From the NCBI GenBank assembly GCA_014529385.2, contig CM043971.1, forward strand, positions 96,713,302-96,777,301: a DNA stretch of 64,000 nt. The letters run 5' to 3'. Shown here in pieces: positions 42,237 through 54,200 of this stretch; the stretch's first letter is position 1, and every line of letters starts with the position of its first letter. The stretch is from Adiantum capillus-veneris. Lineage: Eukaryota > Streptophyta > Polypodiopsida > Polypodiales > Pteridaceae. The notes below the pieces were generated by a model. The model was given only the letters and a program-made list of their open reading frames with translations, ran no database searches and had not been told where the DNA came from. A program made the position numbers and the translations under genes.

Positions 42237-44284
42237 TTATTCCTCCCAAGTAAAGAAACTAGTCTTGCTTGGTGGGCCTCGCTATGTAACGTCTATAGAA
42301 TATAGAAGGACATATGAAAATGTACATTTAGCATCTAGCATTGAAGGAAACAAGAGCATGAGTAATCTGGCAATGAGAGCATAGTTTGGAAGGGATATAT
42401 ATTTTAGAAATGCTATTATGTTTATTTATGGGAGGAAACAAAGTTAAATGCTTCCATAAATAGAGATTATAGGGATCATTTTTGAGAGAGTTAGCTGAGT
42501 TTTTAAGAGAAGCAGATAGATTGTAAAATTTTTATTATGTAAATGGAAAGATACAAAGTTATGTACATCAAATAATAAAGATTGATATTAGAAATCAAAA
42601 TGCATTCACTACTTATGCATTCACTATTGCAGTACACCACATGCATTGGCTAGTAACTGCAATACATCACATGCATTCACTACTTGTGCATTCACTATTA
42701 CAATACACCACATGCATTGGATAGTAATCATATGCAAAGAGTTGCATCAATAAACTGCAACAAAAAATGAAGTGCTTCACTGACCTGAAATGTTGTATTG
42801 GTGCTTCTCAATTGTCCAATCCACAAGCCAATAATTGATTCAAGCTACAAGAAATAAATTTGAATAGTTAAACATTATATCATGCAATGAAACCTCACAG
42901 ATCAAAACTGGAAAGTATATAGTGCAAGTCATGCAGAAGTGCCATACAAAAGTATGGTGGAGAGTTGGCACTGTGGTCTCTCCAAAAATTATAAGAAACG
43001 GAAGCCATGCCCTGCCTCGTAGCGTTTATGTGTTGCGCCAAGCAAACGCATAGTCATGGGGAGTTGGATGAAAATAACGAACCTTGCAGTGTTGCCGAGC
43101 TGGAGTCGTGCTTGTGCAATTGAAACATCGAGTGTTGTGAGTTGTGAAGAGATCCGCGTTTTGGTTGTATTCTTGTAGGCGAGTCTTGTTTTTTTTTTGA
43201 GCAAGGCATGTTCGTCGAGCGAGGTCAGGATTGAGATCTAGAGCATCCAAGTGGCTCAATACGGTGGCGTTAATTTAAAAAAGTCCCCTGGGCTCACCAA
43301 GTAATAAGCAACATCTATGGGAGGTTGAGACCGCATGCTCAATAGCGCTTGCCTCCACTCTATTAGCTTGTGGCACCTTGAGGTTGTGCCCCCCAGACTC
43401 ACGACACTCTCACCCTCCTTCTCACGCCTTTTTCCTTCCAGTTGGCGACCTTCCTCTGTAATGGCTCTTAGCTCAAGCAATAGCCCTCTTCCATCTTCAC
43501 TCCATGGCGGCCTTTTTCTTAACTGCACTAGGCAGCCACTCTTCATGTAATTCATGCAAGCCTTGTTGCGGCCCTCCACTCCATGCAAGCAGATAGCTAG
43601 CTGCACTAGCTATATAAACATAAAGAAATACACAAAGTCGTGAACGCAGTTCACAAGCCCTCAACCATCTTTCCAAACCAGCGGTGATTTCCTGCTGAAG
43701 ATCAACAACATCACCATCATCGTCACCATATATTAATAGGCGACCCTGTGCAAGTGAGTGTTTGTGTTGCATGAGATGCTCATGTGGCTCAGCATGTGGC
43801 TTTGCATGCCAATCGGGATCATCTCATCCACTAAGTAAGGATTGCTCGCCAAGACCTAAGCGGCCGCATAGCTGAACGAATAAAGCAGGCTACGCAGGTG
43901 CTGAATAAAGCTGGCAAATCTATTGGTAGCGCAGAGCTTTTCACGGCAGCGCAGAGCAAAGCAGCGTAGAGCTTTTTCACGGCAGCGCATCGTTTTTTTT
44001 AAATTTTTATTTAAAATAAATGTAATGCCACGTGGGGGCTTCTGCGTTCAGATAGCGGGAAAAGAGCCTTTGGCTCACCAAGTAAATATTCGAGCCCTGC
44101 GGCCTGCGACGTTGTCAATGCAAAAATGCAACTTGGTCGTGGGCTCCCCCGCCATAGCCACTTTTTAAGCTTCTCAACGGAGGACGACGATGACCTACCT
44201 GCACTTTTGTTGGAGGCTTGCGCCACTGCTTCCCCCCTCCCTGCCTGCTGCTAGGGTTTTCAAAGTATCAGCCGTTGCTGCGCT
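42237..44284. other. Intergenic stretch upstream of the C2 gene
   Basis: A 71-bp tandem duplication at 42601-42735 (TGCATTCACTACTT and CACCACATGCATTGG motifs). The rest is unassigned. Positions 43920-43995 contain repeated GGCAGCGCAGAGC motifs. Frames of 70-116 codons on both strands have no recognisable motif. The last few hundred bases presumably hold the promoter of the C2 gene, but I see no clear TATA box. Confidence 0.6.
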
Positions 44285-44427
44285 ATGGTTTCCATCAAAG
44301 GCATTCTCAAGGTTAGAGTCATCCAAGGCATCGATTTGGCTGTCCGTGATGTCTACTCCAGCATCCCTACGTCAAGTTAAGCATTGGCGATCACGTAAAT
44401 TTTCTCCCTTCCTCCTCTCAGCGCGCG

Positions 44428-44484
<57 letters not shown>

Positions 44485-46267
44485 CCAGTTGGCTTGTATT
44501 AGGGAAGACGTTATTCTCCTTTGGTTACCTGAATTGCCTTTATAGCTTGTTTTTTGTAACTTCAGTTATATACACATCGTGGGATCGATGCACATGCGTG
44601 CATCCCAGGTTTCATAACTCAGTAATTCAGCATTATTTTTTTGTCCCTGTTTTGTGACAGTCCCATGACATTTCCTGTTTTTTAGTCAGCTCTGTATGAT
44701 CTTTACCTAGTTTAAGCCTGCTTTCTCAAACATCCTGGAAATTTTTTTGACTCTTTCCTTGTCAATCTCCTGAAGTTGTAGGCTTTTAGTTTTTGTACTT
44801 TTCTGACATCACGAAGGCCTTAATTAGCTTGATTGCCTTTGCAGAAAGTAAGGACACGGGTAGTAAAAAGCAATTTGAATCCAAGATGGGATGAGGAGCT
44901 TACGCTTGCCACTCCATACCCTCCAAAGCCGTTAAATCTTGTAAGTGGGCCTCATTCTTGTTGCACTTTATGTATTGCATATCTTTGATTTTCTCCAAGC
45001 AAAGAAGTCTTAATTTCCAGTTCATTTGCTATAAAGTTTGAAAGGTGGGGAAGAATTTTGTAGTTCAAATAAGAAATCTGCCCATCTTAGACCCCTCTTC
45101 TTTTTCTGAAAATAATATTCAAGCCTCGAGAAGGATTTGTTTTTGGATTTATAAGATCCTTTCAATGAGTGATGCAACACTTCGTATAAGTCTGGCACGG
45201 AGTACTTTGTGGCACACATTTTAGCATTTGGTTACTAGCTTTGTTAACCGAAAGATACATTTGTTTATTAGTAGCCTTTTCGAACTGTAACTGTTCTCAA
45301 TGTATCCCAGCATATGGGAAACAAAAACGCCTTTATCTTTGCAATGGAACAGATTAGAAGAGCTCCTTGGAAACAGCGTAGTTGTTTTCTATATGCAACT
45401 TAGGGGAGTTCCTTAAGAACTACACAAAGGAAACAAAGAGTGTGAGATTGCACATTGGCATACATTCAATGAATGATTTGATGGGCATAGGACCAGAGGG
45501 ATCAATAGTGATCCTAAGGTACATGCCAATTTTGTTAGATGCTTTCAAAAACGTTTAGAGTACATTGGCTACGCCTTGTACAATTATTCATGGAAAGACG
45601 GTGATGCAGGGGTATTAACTAATCTAAGGGGTCTGTGCCCCCCTAGGCATATAGGTTCTGCAAACAGGATCACAAACTTGCTTGACAATGATCCCCTAGG
45701 TTGTCATAACTTATCTTCGCTCTAGAAGTGGGTGTAGCATGTCTGTCCACATGGCTAATGGCTCAATGTGCATGAGAAACTTGTGACTAAGGTGCTTATA
45801 TGGCTTATATGTGAAAATGTGGCTACCCATAAACCCAAGTTATTGAATGTAATCTTTGCATTTTCCTCAAGTTCTTCGAGACGAGTAATAAATGTTTTTA
45901 CTTTAATTTGGCAGCCAACTATTTTCCAAGGTTTCTTTGTAGGATTTTATGACAAATGTTTATGGGAATACTGTGTTGTATGCAGGTGGTATATGATAAA
46001 GACACTTTCTCAGCTGATGATAAAATGGGGGAAGCCGAAATAGATCTTACTTCACTCATTGCTGCAGTGAATCTTAATGAGTCCCAGGACTGCGAAGATG
46101 GTGTGACAGTTCGTACTATTCCTGCAACCAAGGAAAATGGCTTTGCAAAAGAGAGTCTTATCAAGCTGAAAAATGGTCAGCTTGTGCAGAAAGTCCATGT
46201 CAGGCTACAGAATGTGGAAAGGGGTGAAATTAAGCTTGAATTGATGTGGCAACCATACACTCAGTAA
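44285..46267 (+). pseudogene. Single-C2-domain protein, plant CAR/ArfGAP-associated type, one base short in exon 1
   Basis: Three exons with GT-AG borders and phase-0 joints: 44285-44394, 44845-44940 and 45986-46267. Exon 1 starts MVSIKGILKVRVIQGIDLAVRD, the first strands of a C2 domain. Exon 2 reads KVRTRVVKSNLNPRWDEEL. Exon 3 carries VYDKDTFSADDKMGEAEIDL, with the Asp residues that bind calcium in this family, and ends RLQNVERGEIKLELMW and TAA. The product would be about 162 residues, the usual size of CAR-type proteins, which bind membranes in a calcium-dependent way and recruit partners such as ABA receptors. One base is missing near 44362, just where the calcium-site motif SDPYV is expected, so the frame stops in exon 1. 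Everything else is intact, so this is either a very young pseudogene or a sequencing error in a live gene. It is the only near-complete host gene here. Confidence 0.82.
44437..44481. repeat. (GA)n microsatellite in intron 1 of the C2 gene
   Basis: About 22 GA units directly after a short (GT)n, 40 bases downstream of the exon 1 donor site. Polarity is opposite to the CT tracts near the LINEs. Confidence 0.95.
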
Positions 46268-46633
46268 CATTGTTTGGATGTGACGACTCTTTATCAGCTT
46301 TTCTAGGTATCAGCTTTTCTAAACTAATTTCTTTTTTACTGATAAGCTTTTCTAAAGTGATTATTTTTTTACTGGTAAGAAGCTTATGGATTAGCTAGCT
46401 TGAGCCCGTTTCTCGGGTAGAGTTCAACTAACTGGAATTATTTATTTGTTTTATATTGAAACATAATTGCTTATCAGCTTTCCTTTACATCCCTGATTGA
46501 ATCGGAAGGGCTTGATCAACATTGTCATGTTTTACCTTGCTAATCCTGTATCCAAACTCTGAGAGCTTATTACACAAGACGCTATTCACATTTTCCCATG
46601 TGGGGAAAGTTCTTTTTTCTGTCTGTAATGTTC

Positions 46634-46765
46634 AACATCATGAGCTACCCTCTGGAGGGACCTCCTACCTAGCTTGAGGGGGATGGAGGCAGGGGACATC
46701 GGTGCCCGCAGTCCCCTAAGTACCTAGCTAGTATACTGTCCCTCTGCTGCAGCTGATGGGTTGTT
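46634..46765. mobile_element. Foldback MITE-like element, copy 1 (decayed)
   Basis: Begins AACATCATGAGCT and contains CCTACCTAGCTTG, a GGGGAC...GTCCCC inner inverted repeat and TACCTAGCTAG. The right arm (CTGATGGGTTGTT) is degraded. It shares its organisation with the full copy at 54647-54807. It lies just downstream of the C2 gene. Confidence 0.5.
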
Positions 46766-47106
46766 ATAATCCATAAAAGGAAATGACATTGTGAATGTGT
46801 CAAGAACTTGTGTATACAAAACCTTATTACTAACATTACATAGTTCTGAATTGCACATATAAGTCAAACTGATTAGGAATTTGTGTTGATTTTGTTGTAC
46901 AGATACACAGAGGGTAGCTCCCGTACTAAATCGTGAACTGACTACTACAATGATTCGTTTGACAGCATGGAAATCAGTTATGCTTGGAGGCATTTGCGGA
47001 GCCCAAACTGAATGGCCAGCTACTTCCTTTGGGGTTGATGAGTATGGAATTTAGTAGACATGATGCTATGCTCAGCCAAAGGGTATCCGCACTGCAACCC
47101 AGCTTT

Positions 47107-47900
47107 TGTTAGGAAATATGATGTAGCTAAATAGATATTTGAGTAGATTACTTAATGGAGAGAGATAGATTTCACACACAAGAGATTATAGAGTAGAGAG
47201 AGAGAGAGAGAGTACACACGATATACGTGGTTCACCCAATGTGAGCTACGTCCACGGGAAAGTAGCCACTCAATGGCTTTAGTACTTCAAAACAAGAAGT
47301 AGTTTACAAAGGGATTATACCCTTAATAGAGCTCCCGCCTTGCTTCACTCTCACCACCTCACACTCACCTTGTTGCATCAACTTCACACTATATAATGTG
47401 TGTAGAAATGGCCTCCTTTTATAGGCCAAAAGGATTGCCCTCTCTCATGAGAGGCAGCCATGTGTAGCCGCCCTTGTGTAGATAAGTCCAAATCGGACCC
47501 TCCAATCCGCCCATGTGTGGCCGCCCTTGAGAAGACAAGTCCACTTTTGAATTCGGCCACCGGCTATTGACTTCCGACCATCGGCCACCGGCCATTGACT
47601 GTCGGCCACTGGCCAACCGATCGGTCGCTTTCCGACCACTTTCCGGCGGTCGTCCGGCCATGAGGAGTTGGTCTGTCATGGCTTCTTTGTCTGCTCTTTC
47701 ATAACAGCTTTGATTAGCAATGTCCCAATCTCACTCCCAATCAAACCCAATTCACACCAATCCCTCATGGTAGCCCCTACACCAATAGTTTGCATAACCC
47801 TTGATTGTTATATGGTCGACCTTAAGTTGCTGTCTTCAAAACTCTTTGACAGCCACGGCCAAACAATGGGCTTGCAAGTCGGACCTGCTCTTTGACACCA
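47107..47900 (-). mobile_element. Solo LTR of the Ty1/copia family seen at 60.3 kb (794 bp)
   Basis: On the plus strand it begins TGTTAGGAAAT, like the right-hand copia LTR, and stays closely similar through the GA tract, ACACACGATATACGTGG and the GGCCACCGGCCATTGAC minisatellite. It then diverges in the U3 part and ends GACACCA. The flanking 5-bp duplication is GCTTT (47102-47106 and 47901-47905). It is a related subfamily with a different U3 and no internal region. Frames with GRWP repeats on the minus strand are read from the minisatellite and are not genes. Confidence 0.75.
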
Positions 47901-48159
47901 GCTTTGTGCTATGCCACACGTACGTCTAATATATTAAAGTCACTACATAAGAAGCTGTTATTGTTGCGAACAACCAAAAGGCCTCATGATTTTATCCTAA
48001 GAGTAACACATGCCTGACTACAAATTCTTGATGATGATCTTATCAACTGTTTTACGATTCCGTGAACGTTGACCATAGGTTGCTATGGAAATTTAGTTTA
48101 AAAAATCCATTGATTCTTGTTTGGCAAGTTGGTTGTCTCTTGATTTCTCCTATTTCTGA

Positions 48160-49343
48160 TGTCACGTGACACATCCAACCCTATGTGTCCGTGGACAAGC
48201 TACAACATAACAGGGTTCAGTCAGTCCAGTCAGTTTAGATTAGAAGTGATCTGACACTTTTGTGAGTCTATTCGTAGACCGTGCATGCCCAGTCACTTAG
48301 CATAGATGCATATCCTCCGGTTGCACACAGCATGATCATCAGTATTCCCTTTAGAATCCATCAGATTCAGTCAGGGGAATTTTCCAGTGCATTTAGCCTA
48401 TTTTCCTATTTTTGGTTATTTTTACTTATTATTTTTAAGTGACTTTCCAACAAATGTAGGTAGGGCAATTTTGCTAAGTTAATATATAAGCAAACCCAAG
48501 TTAGCACTAAATGGCAGAAGAGGCAGCAGGAGCTTCCCGCTCAACAGGCAACTTCTCAGCAGTACCCCCCAGCACCCCTAGCGTTTTTAGATCGCATCCT
48601 CGCCTACCTCCAAGATCTGGCGTTTTCAGCATTGCTTGGATCTTCAACACCACCAGCACCCTAGCATTTGCAGATTACTGCCATCGCCAGCAAATTCATC
48701 AGCTTTGCTAGCGTTTTCCCAAATCAGCCCATCAGCGTTTTTGACTTCAGCACCAGATCAGCACTAGCGTTTTTGCTAAAGACAGAGGCAGCCCAGCGTT
48801 AGTGTTTTCAGCCTTTACCGCTTCAGAACCACAACGTTTTCAGCCTATGGTACAGTAGCAGATTCAACCCCCCATTGGTTACAGAAGATCCCCGATTTTC
48901 AGCCATAAAAACGCAGCCAAAACAGTCATGTTCAGCCACCGAAACAGTCTCGAAATTCAGCAGTCAGAAGATCACAGATTTCAGCCCTAAAGTCGTCGTC
49001 GTCATCACAGTCGTCGTCATCGGCATAGTCCTAGGTTGCATCAGTCCATTGCATACGCATTGTACCACTTTGTGCAATCAATAAGTAGACCACTCTCGCC
49101 GACAAGAGTGGGGCCTTCGGAGGGGGTTTTACAACGTCTCTGGTGTCGTATCTCTCTTCTCTCTCTATCTCTCAGTCTTATACACTTACACGCACTTTGT
49201 CCATTCACTTTGTTCGTGATCATAGCACTCTTCATTAAGAACGGAAGGCTCTACCTTCCATAAGGACAAAAGGAACCTTGAGCACAGTTCGGAGCACTCA
49301 TCTTGAGCAAAGCGCAAACAATCATTCCGCTGCACCTAACACA
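48160..49343 (+). mobile_element. Probable solo LTR of another retrotransposon (1,184 bp)
   Basis: Starts TGTCACGTGACAC, ends CCTAACACA, and is flanked by a 5-bp duplication TCTGA (48155-48159 and 49344-49348). ATATATAAGC near 48480 is a plausible TATA box. A run of AGCGTTTT and TTTTCAGC words at 48570-48960 and a CT-rich end suit a transcribed LTR R-U5 region. No second copy in the window confirms the boundaries. The 66- and 69-codon frames inside have no recognisable motif. Confidence 0.6.
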
Positions 49344-49348
49344 TCTGA

Positions 49349-50100
49349 ACACTACCAACTCGCTCTTCTGACCATGGTTGGCCAGAAAAAGCCTACATAG
49401 ACTAACCATAGCTCTTGTTGCCTACTTGAAAGTGAGCGAAGGGTGGCACGGTGTGTTGATAATCGTGTTCCCAAACTCCATATAGGATAAAGGAGCCACG
49501 TAAGTACAAATAAAAAGTAGGGGCCAAGTTGAGGGAATTCAAATTCTAAAGCTTCAGTTTTAAACAGTGATCAATGATTTTCATTGAAATGGATATGAAA
49601 TTGTAGCATTCGAGATCTTCTCACCAAATTCCATTATCTCTGGCAACATGCGACTATTTAACTCCAAAATAAATGCTACCATCAGCATACGGATGGTACC
49701 ATCCACAATCCCTTTTGAACATACACTCACGAACCACTTTCAAGCCTACAGATGCACCAACTGCTTGCAGCTCTTGAACAAGAAAATTACATATGGATGG
49801 GAAAGCTCACATTGTAGTTTCTTCAAGTTCATGCACATCCGTACCTGCAGAGGCCACTTTGCACAAGTTGCTCCTTGCCTTGAGTCGTTCAAAGAAGCTC
49901 ATCTTTGTTCTCTTCTGCCTAGTCTCTGATTCCTCAATGCTACTGCTTTGAGGCTGTTGCAGAAACTGTATCAAGAGGTTTTGAACTGGCAACCCAGTTC
50001 ACACAGTGCATTGCCAAAAATACCTGCAGTTCTTTTGAGATCGCCTCGCTTGGATGAGCTAAATTTGTGAAAGCAACACACCGCAATCTTGGCAGCACTT
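49349..50100. other. No assignable feature
   Basis: Ordinary-composition sequence between a probable solo LTR and the BUB1-like pseudogene. Open frames of up to 93 codons (49648-49929) show no motif. It may hold degraded 5' parts of the BUB1-like copy, but I cannot align it. Confidence 0.5.
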
Positions 50101-50120
50101 CCTCTCCTTGATGTGACAAT

Positions 50121-51020
50121 GTGTGCTACTGCAACGACCCTCGTTTCCTAAGGATCTGCATACAATTGGCTGATTGTAGCCCTGATCCTCTCAAAATCAT
50201 GGCCGATAAGGATGAAAGGGGCATTGGACATGCTCATGCTGTATTTTATGAGGCATATGCGGCATGCTTGGAAGCAAAGAGGAGATTTGGAGATGCTAAC
50301 ATTGTGCACAAACGCGGCCTTGCTAGTCAAGCTCACCCTATTGAGAAGTTGGCGAAAAGTTACAAGATTTTCAGGGATCGCATATATGCGAAAGCAGGGT
50401 CAAATTGAGCATAGATATAGTCATCTTGATGACGAAGGGTCATATAGATATAGTCATCTTGATGATGATGGTATCAGACATACGAAAGTGTGTCAAGGTG
50501 GTGCTAAGCTTGCGACATTTCTGTATAATACTGAGGGTTTATATATCAGTTTTAAAGAAGCAAGACTGGCAAATGCGTGCAAAAAGGTCAACAGCAATGC
50601 AAGAGAACAACCGGAAGCCAATCTTCCTTCAAGTTTAAAGCCTGTAACAAGCCTTTCTATATCTGGCAAACTAGGGTCTAACTCATTTGGTGAGGACACC
50701 ATACAAATCAAAAAATTTGTTGCTGAGGTAATTACCGGCAAAGAAAAGGATGTGGAAGATGCAGGGCATCATGGGCTTGTTGATCCCACTATCAATACAG
50801 AAGAAGCTGCTTTGCAGGATATATTGTCCATGTTTCTCAAGCCTTTAGATATTGCCAAGAAGTATATTAGCAAACCCTCAAAGAGGCTTGTTTCTGTAAC
50901 TGCAGCCACTTCACCGCCCTTGTTTCAGGGCAAAAGGAGGGAAGTTGCATCTCCGAAGGGTGGAAACCATCAGGTGCAGCCCTTGGAAATTGTAGTATTT
51001 AAAGATGATGAGCAAGAGCA
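50121..51020 (+). pseudogene. Mad3/BUB1-BUBR1-like spindle-checkpoint gene fragment, intronless and frameshifted
   Basis: Positions 50121-50405 encode NDPRFLRICIQLAD, VFYEAYAACLEAKRRFGD and GLASQAHPIEKLAKSY, the hallmark blocks of the Mad3/BUB1 homology region I (a TPR-like domain that binds checkpoint partners). The frame ends in TGA at 50406. The next part continues in another frame of the same strand, open from 50212 to 51282 and distinctive from about 50390: a duplicated RYSHLDD segment, EGLYISFKEARLANACKK, and TINTEEAALQDILSMFLKPLD, resembling the conserved TxxTKEA...MFxxPL block of plant BUB1/BUBR1. No introns interrupt the parts, which suggests a retrocopy or captured exons. The N terminus and any kinase domain are absent. 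The family assignment is from memory of motifs. Confidence 0.65.
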
Positions 51021-51381
51021 GCTATCTTTCCTTTGCTTCATGATGAGAGCAAGAAAACGACGTCTTCTCTTGGTAGCTTGCAGGCACAACCGTCGGGGCA
51101 AAGCTTGTGTGTACAAAGATGATGAGCAAGAGCAAGTACAGTCACACTCTCACAGGAAATCAAAGGTCTCGCTCATTTCCATCAGGAAAGAAGGGCCTCT
51201 TTTCTGGGCTGTCCAAATAAAGGGCCTGTGTCGCCGCAGGGGTCCTGGGGCTGCGTCTGAATTTTGTAATTTGCCACAATGAAGCTATTACAAGCCTTAA
51301 AGAATTGCCATTTTGTCAAATTGCCGCAGGGGTCCTGGGCTGTCCAAAAGGCCTGCATCGCCACAGGGATTCCAGAGCTGC

Positions 51382-51469
51382 AATGTAGTGATCATTGGCA
51401 TCCACCTTGGCACCACCTACTCTTGTGTGGGTTTCTGGCAGCACGACCGTGTCGAGATCATCGCCAACG
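51382..51469 (+). pseudogene. HSP70 N-terminal fragment
   Basis: Reads [20 protein letters not shown] and RVEIIAN, matching the first strands of the HSP70 nucleotide-binding domain. The first ATP-binding Asp of the usual IDLGTT motif is His. The similarity starts and stops abruptly after about 29 codons, so it is a fused gene fragment, not a gene. The next bases are unrelated. Confidence 0.8.
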
Positions 51470-52176
51470 GGATCCGGGGTGCGCCCCAGGGAGTAGAGCA
51501 AGATCCTTCAGTCGTGGGTCCTGATTCTCAGGTCTAGCAATGGCGAATCTTTCGGATTCTCTTTAAGCATCCAACAGCCAAGATCACCTAGTGATCTCAG
51601 GTCTGCGGTTGTCGTGCTGAGATTGAGCCCCTGCGTCAACGCAGGGACCTATGTGCTCAAAGAAAACCTAGGTTTAGTGTAATCCCACCTTCAAATTTTG
51701 TTTGAAATTTACCTAGGAGATTTATCTTTGTATGTAGAGATTACTTTGACATTGGCAAGCTCTGGGTAATATATTATTAGACAAATGCGAAGAGAGGGAT
51801 GGGAATTTTTTGAGAGTATTACATTAATGAATACATGTGTACACAAGCTGGGGAGTGTTTGGTGTAGGCTTTCATAATCGATAACCTGTTTGGAGAGTAT
51901 TACATTAGTGAATACATGCTTATACAAGGGGAGTGTTTGGTGTAAACTTTCATAATCAATAACATGTTCAATGTTCAATGGACCTCGAAGGAACCTGTGA
52001 GCTTAAAGAACATCCTAGAAGAGCTACTAGTTTTTCTGGAAAATTATTAACTTGGTTTTTTGTTTCTACATTGTTGTTGTTGTGATTATTACTTGGTTAT
52101 TAGAATTCTAAGAAGTGTTTTTCTTCAAGTTGTGCTATAAGAACTTTTTTCACAATGTTTTTTTGACTTTTATACC

Positions 52177-52641
52177 TTGAAACCCTGCAGTCTTGGTTCT
52201 AGGGGAAGATATGGTCCTAGATGTCGATTACAAATTGCACCATATACTCAGACAGATTCTATAGACCAGGTTAGTGCGGTGTCAGCACTTGAGGTTTCAA
52301 AGACACATGATGCTCTTGAGGATGAGATTCTTTTTGCAGACTTAGGTCAAGGATCAGTGCACAATATAGATGAAACACTTGCCACTGAAAAGAACAATCT
52401 GCAAATAGCTCCATGGAATATTCAGGAGGAGGTTAGGGCACCCATAGATGTAGAGGATAAGCAAAAAAACTTCATGCACAGGGAGGCTGATATTTTATCT
52501 GCCTGTCGTGTGCTTAATTGTTTTGATTGCCCTCCCATCCCATTATGCAGGTTGATCCCCTCACAAGAAGATTTAGAACTATTCTCATGTAGGAAAACAG
52601 CGTCCTTTTCAATGTTTTTCATACAATGCATAACATCATGA
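52177..52641 (+). CDS. Hypothetical ORF in tandem unit 1 (154 codons)
   Basis: I do not recognise this protein. It contains SLGSRGRYGPRCRLQ, an acidic middle with DALEDEILFADLGQGS, and a Cys-containing end with CFDCPPIPLCRL. TTGAAACCCTGCAG at its head resembles a 3' splice site, so it may be an exon of a captured gene. The last third is read from the repeat that also gives the 141-bp duplication and the MITE. Differences between the two units leave the frame open in both, but that is weak evidence for function. Confidence 0.3.
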   Translation: MKPCSLGSRGRYGPRCRLQIAPYTQTDSIDQVSAVSALEVSKTHDALEDEILFADLGQGSVHNIDETLATEKNNLQIAPWNIQEEVRAPIDVEDKQKNFMHREADILSACRVLNCFDCPPIPLCRLIPSQEDLELFSCRKTASFSMFFIQCITS

Positions 52642-52810
52642 GCTTCTGCTCGAGAAGCACCACATACCTGCCCTCCCATCCCATTATGCAGGTTGATCCC
52701 CTCACAAGAAGATTTAGAACTATTCTCATGTAGGAAAACAAAGTCCTTTTCAGTGTTTTCCATACAATGCATAACATCATGAGCTTCTGCTCGAGAGGCA
52801 CGACATACCT
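52529..52810. repeat. 141-bp tandem duplication inside unit 1
   Basis: GCCCTCCCATCCCATTATGC starts at 52529 and 52670. The first repeat carries only the left arm of the foldback MITE (52632-52669); the second carries the whole MITE. Confidence 0.85.
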
Positions 52811-52852
52811 AGCTAGGTATGTGGTGCCTCCCTCACAGAAACTCATGATGTT
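52773..52852. mobile_element. Foldback MITE, short form (80 bp)
   Basis: Two 40-base arms meeting at CTAG-CTAG; 34 of 40 positions pair (AACATCATGAG ... CTCATGATGTT). There is no loop and no coding sequence. It is the same element as 54647-54807 without the central 81 bases. Confidence 0.75.
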
Positions 52853-54200
52853 GAGGTAAGTCACAATGTGGGAATTATAATGAGAATTCGTCCAAAACTT
52901 CTTGTGCCTATGCCAGGGTAAGGGGACTAAGAGATGACGTAAGTGGATTGAAGGCTGCCTTTGGTAAGGAAGGTTATATGCTGGAGAAAGGTGCCTTCAT
53001 TGTCTCTCTCTTTGGAATTGTCAAAAGGAGAAAACTTGATCTCAAGTACTAATGATAGACTATCCTTGACTTCTTTTTTTTAAATGGTATGGAAGAACTT
53101 TATTAAATGCCTTATTTATTATAGATGAGAGATGGCTAAAACAATGTGAGCCGATCCGCACTATGACTCTCTCGTTAATGAAGAGCCTCAAAGACGAAGT
53201 GTCTTTGTAGATAATGAATGTGACTCCTCTTAGGGAGTGCATATACAACTGTACATTGTTGCACATTCCCCGCGTTGATGGTAAAACAAAAAAAAATTTG
53301 TGACTCCTCTTAGATAATATAGTCATTAGGAGTATTGCAAGTCTTCAAATAATAGTAACATTTACGGAGATTTTTAAGTTTTGGGAGTATTTATTGTATT
53401 GCATTCACACCTTCCAATTGTTTTGATACAATGCGCTTAGAAAAGTGAACAATTAGCTATTGTGATTTTTGTTGTCTTGCCACTATTTCAAGTCTTGATC
53501 CTTGGTTTTATGGTGATATCTAAGTTCATATGTTTGAGTGTAACATGCATAACTTCAATTGTGGGTCCTGATTCTCGGGTCTAGCAATGGCGAATCTTTC
53601 GGATTCTCTTTAAGCATCCAACAGCCAAGATCACCTAGTGATCTCAGGTCTGCGGTTGTCGTGCTGAGATTGAGCCCCTGTGTTGACGCAGGGCCCTAAG
53701 TGCTCAAAAAAAACCTAGGTTTAGTGTAATCCCACCTTCAAATTTTGAAATTTACCTAGGAGATTTGTAGGTAGAGATTATAATGTATTTTATGCTTTGA
53801 CATTGGCAAGCTCTGGGTTATTATTAGACAAATGCGAAGAGAGGGATGGGAATTTTTTGAGAGTATCACATAAGGGGAGTGTTTGGTGTAGGCTTTCATA
53901 ATCGATAACCTGTTTGGAGAGTATTACATTAGTGAATACATGCTTATACAAGGGGAGTGTTTGGTGTAAACTTTCATAATCAATAACATGTTCAATGTTC
54001 AATGGACCTCGAAGGAACCTGTGAGCTTAAAGAACATCCTAGAAGAGCTACTAGTTTTTCTGGAAAATTATTAACTTGGTTTTTTGTTTCTACATTGTTG
54101 TTGTTGTGATTATTACTTGGTTATTAGAATTCTAAGAAGTGTTTTTCTTCAAGTTGTGCTATAAGAACTTTTTTCACAATGTTTTTTTGACTTTTATACC

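Noticed and set aside
42601-42735. CRISPR-like spaced repeats at 42.6 kb and 38.45 kb
   Set aside because: Only two units each, direct tandem duplications with no regular spacers, in a plant nuclear context.
44190-44657. 155-codon frame covering exon 1 of the C2 gene
   Set aside because: It is in the wrong frame for the C2 exon and runs into the (GA)n tract.
47419-47679. GRWP-rich frames on the minus strand (47419-47679 and 60552-60792)
   Set aside because: Read from the GGCCACCGGCCATTGAC minisatellite within copia LTRs; the repeats appear in all frames.
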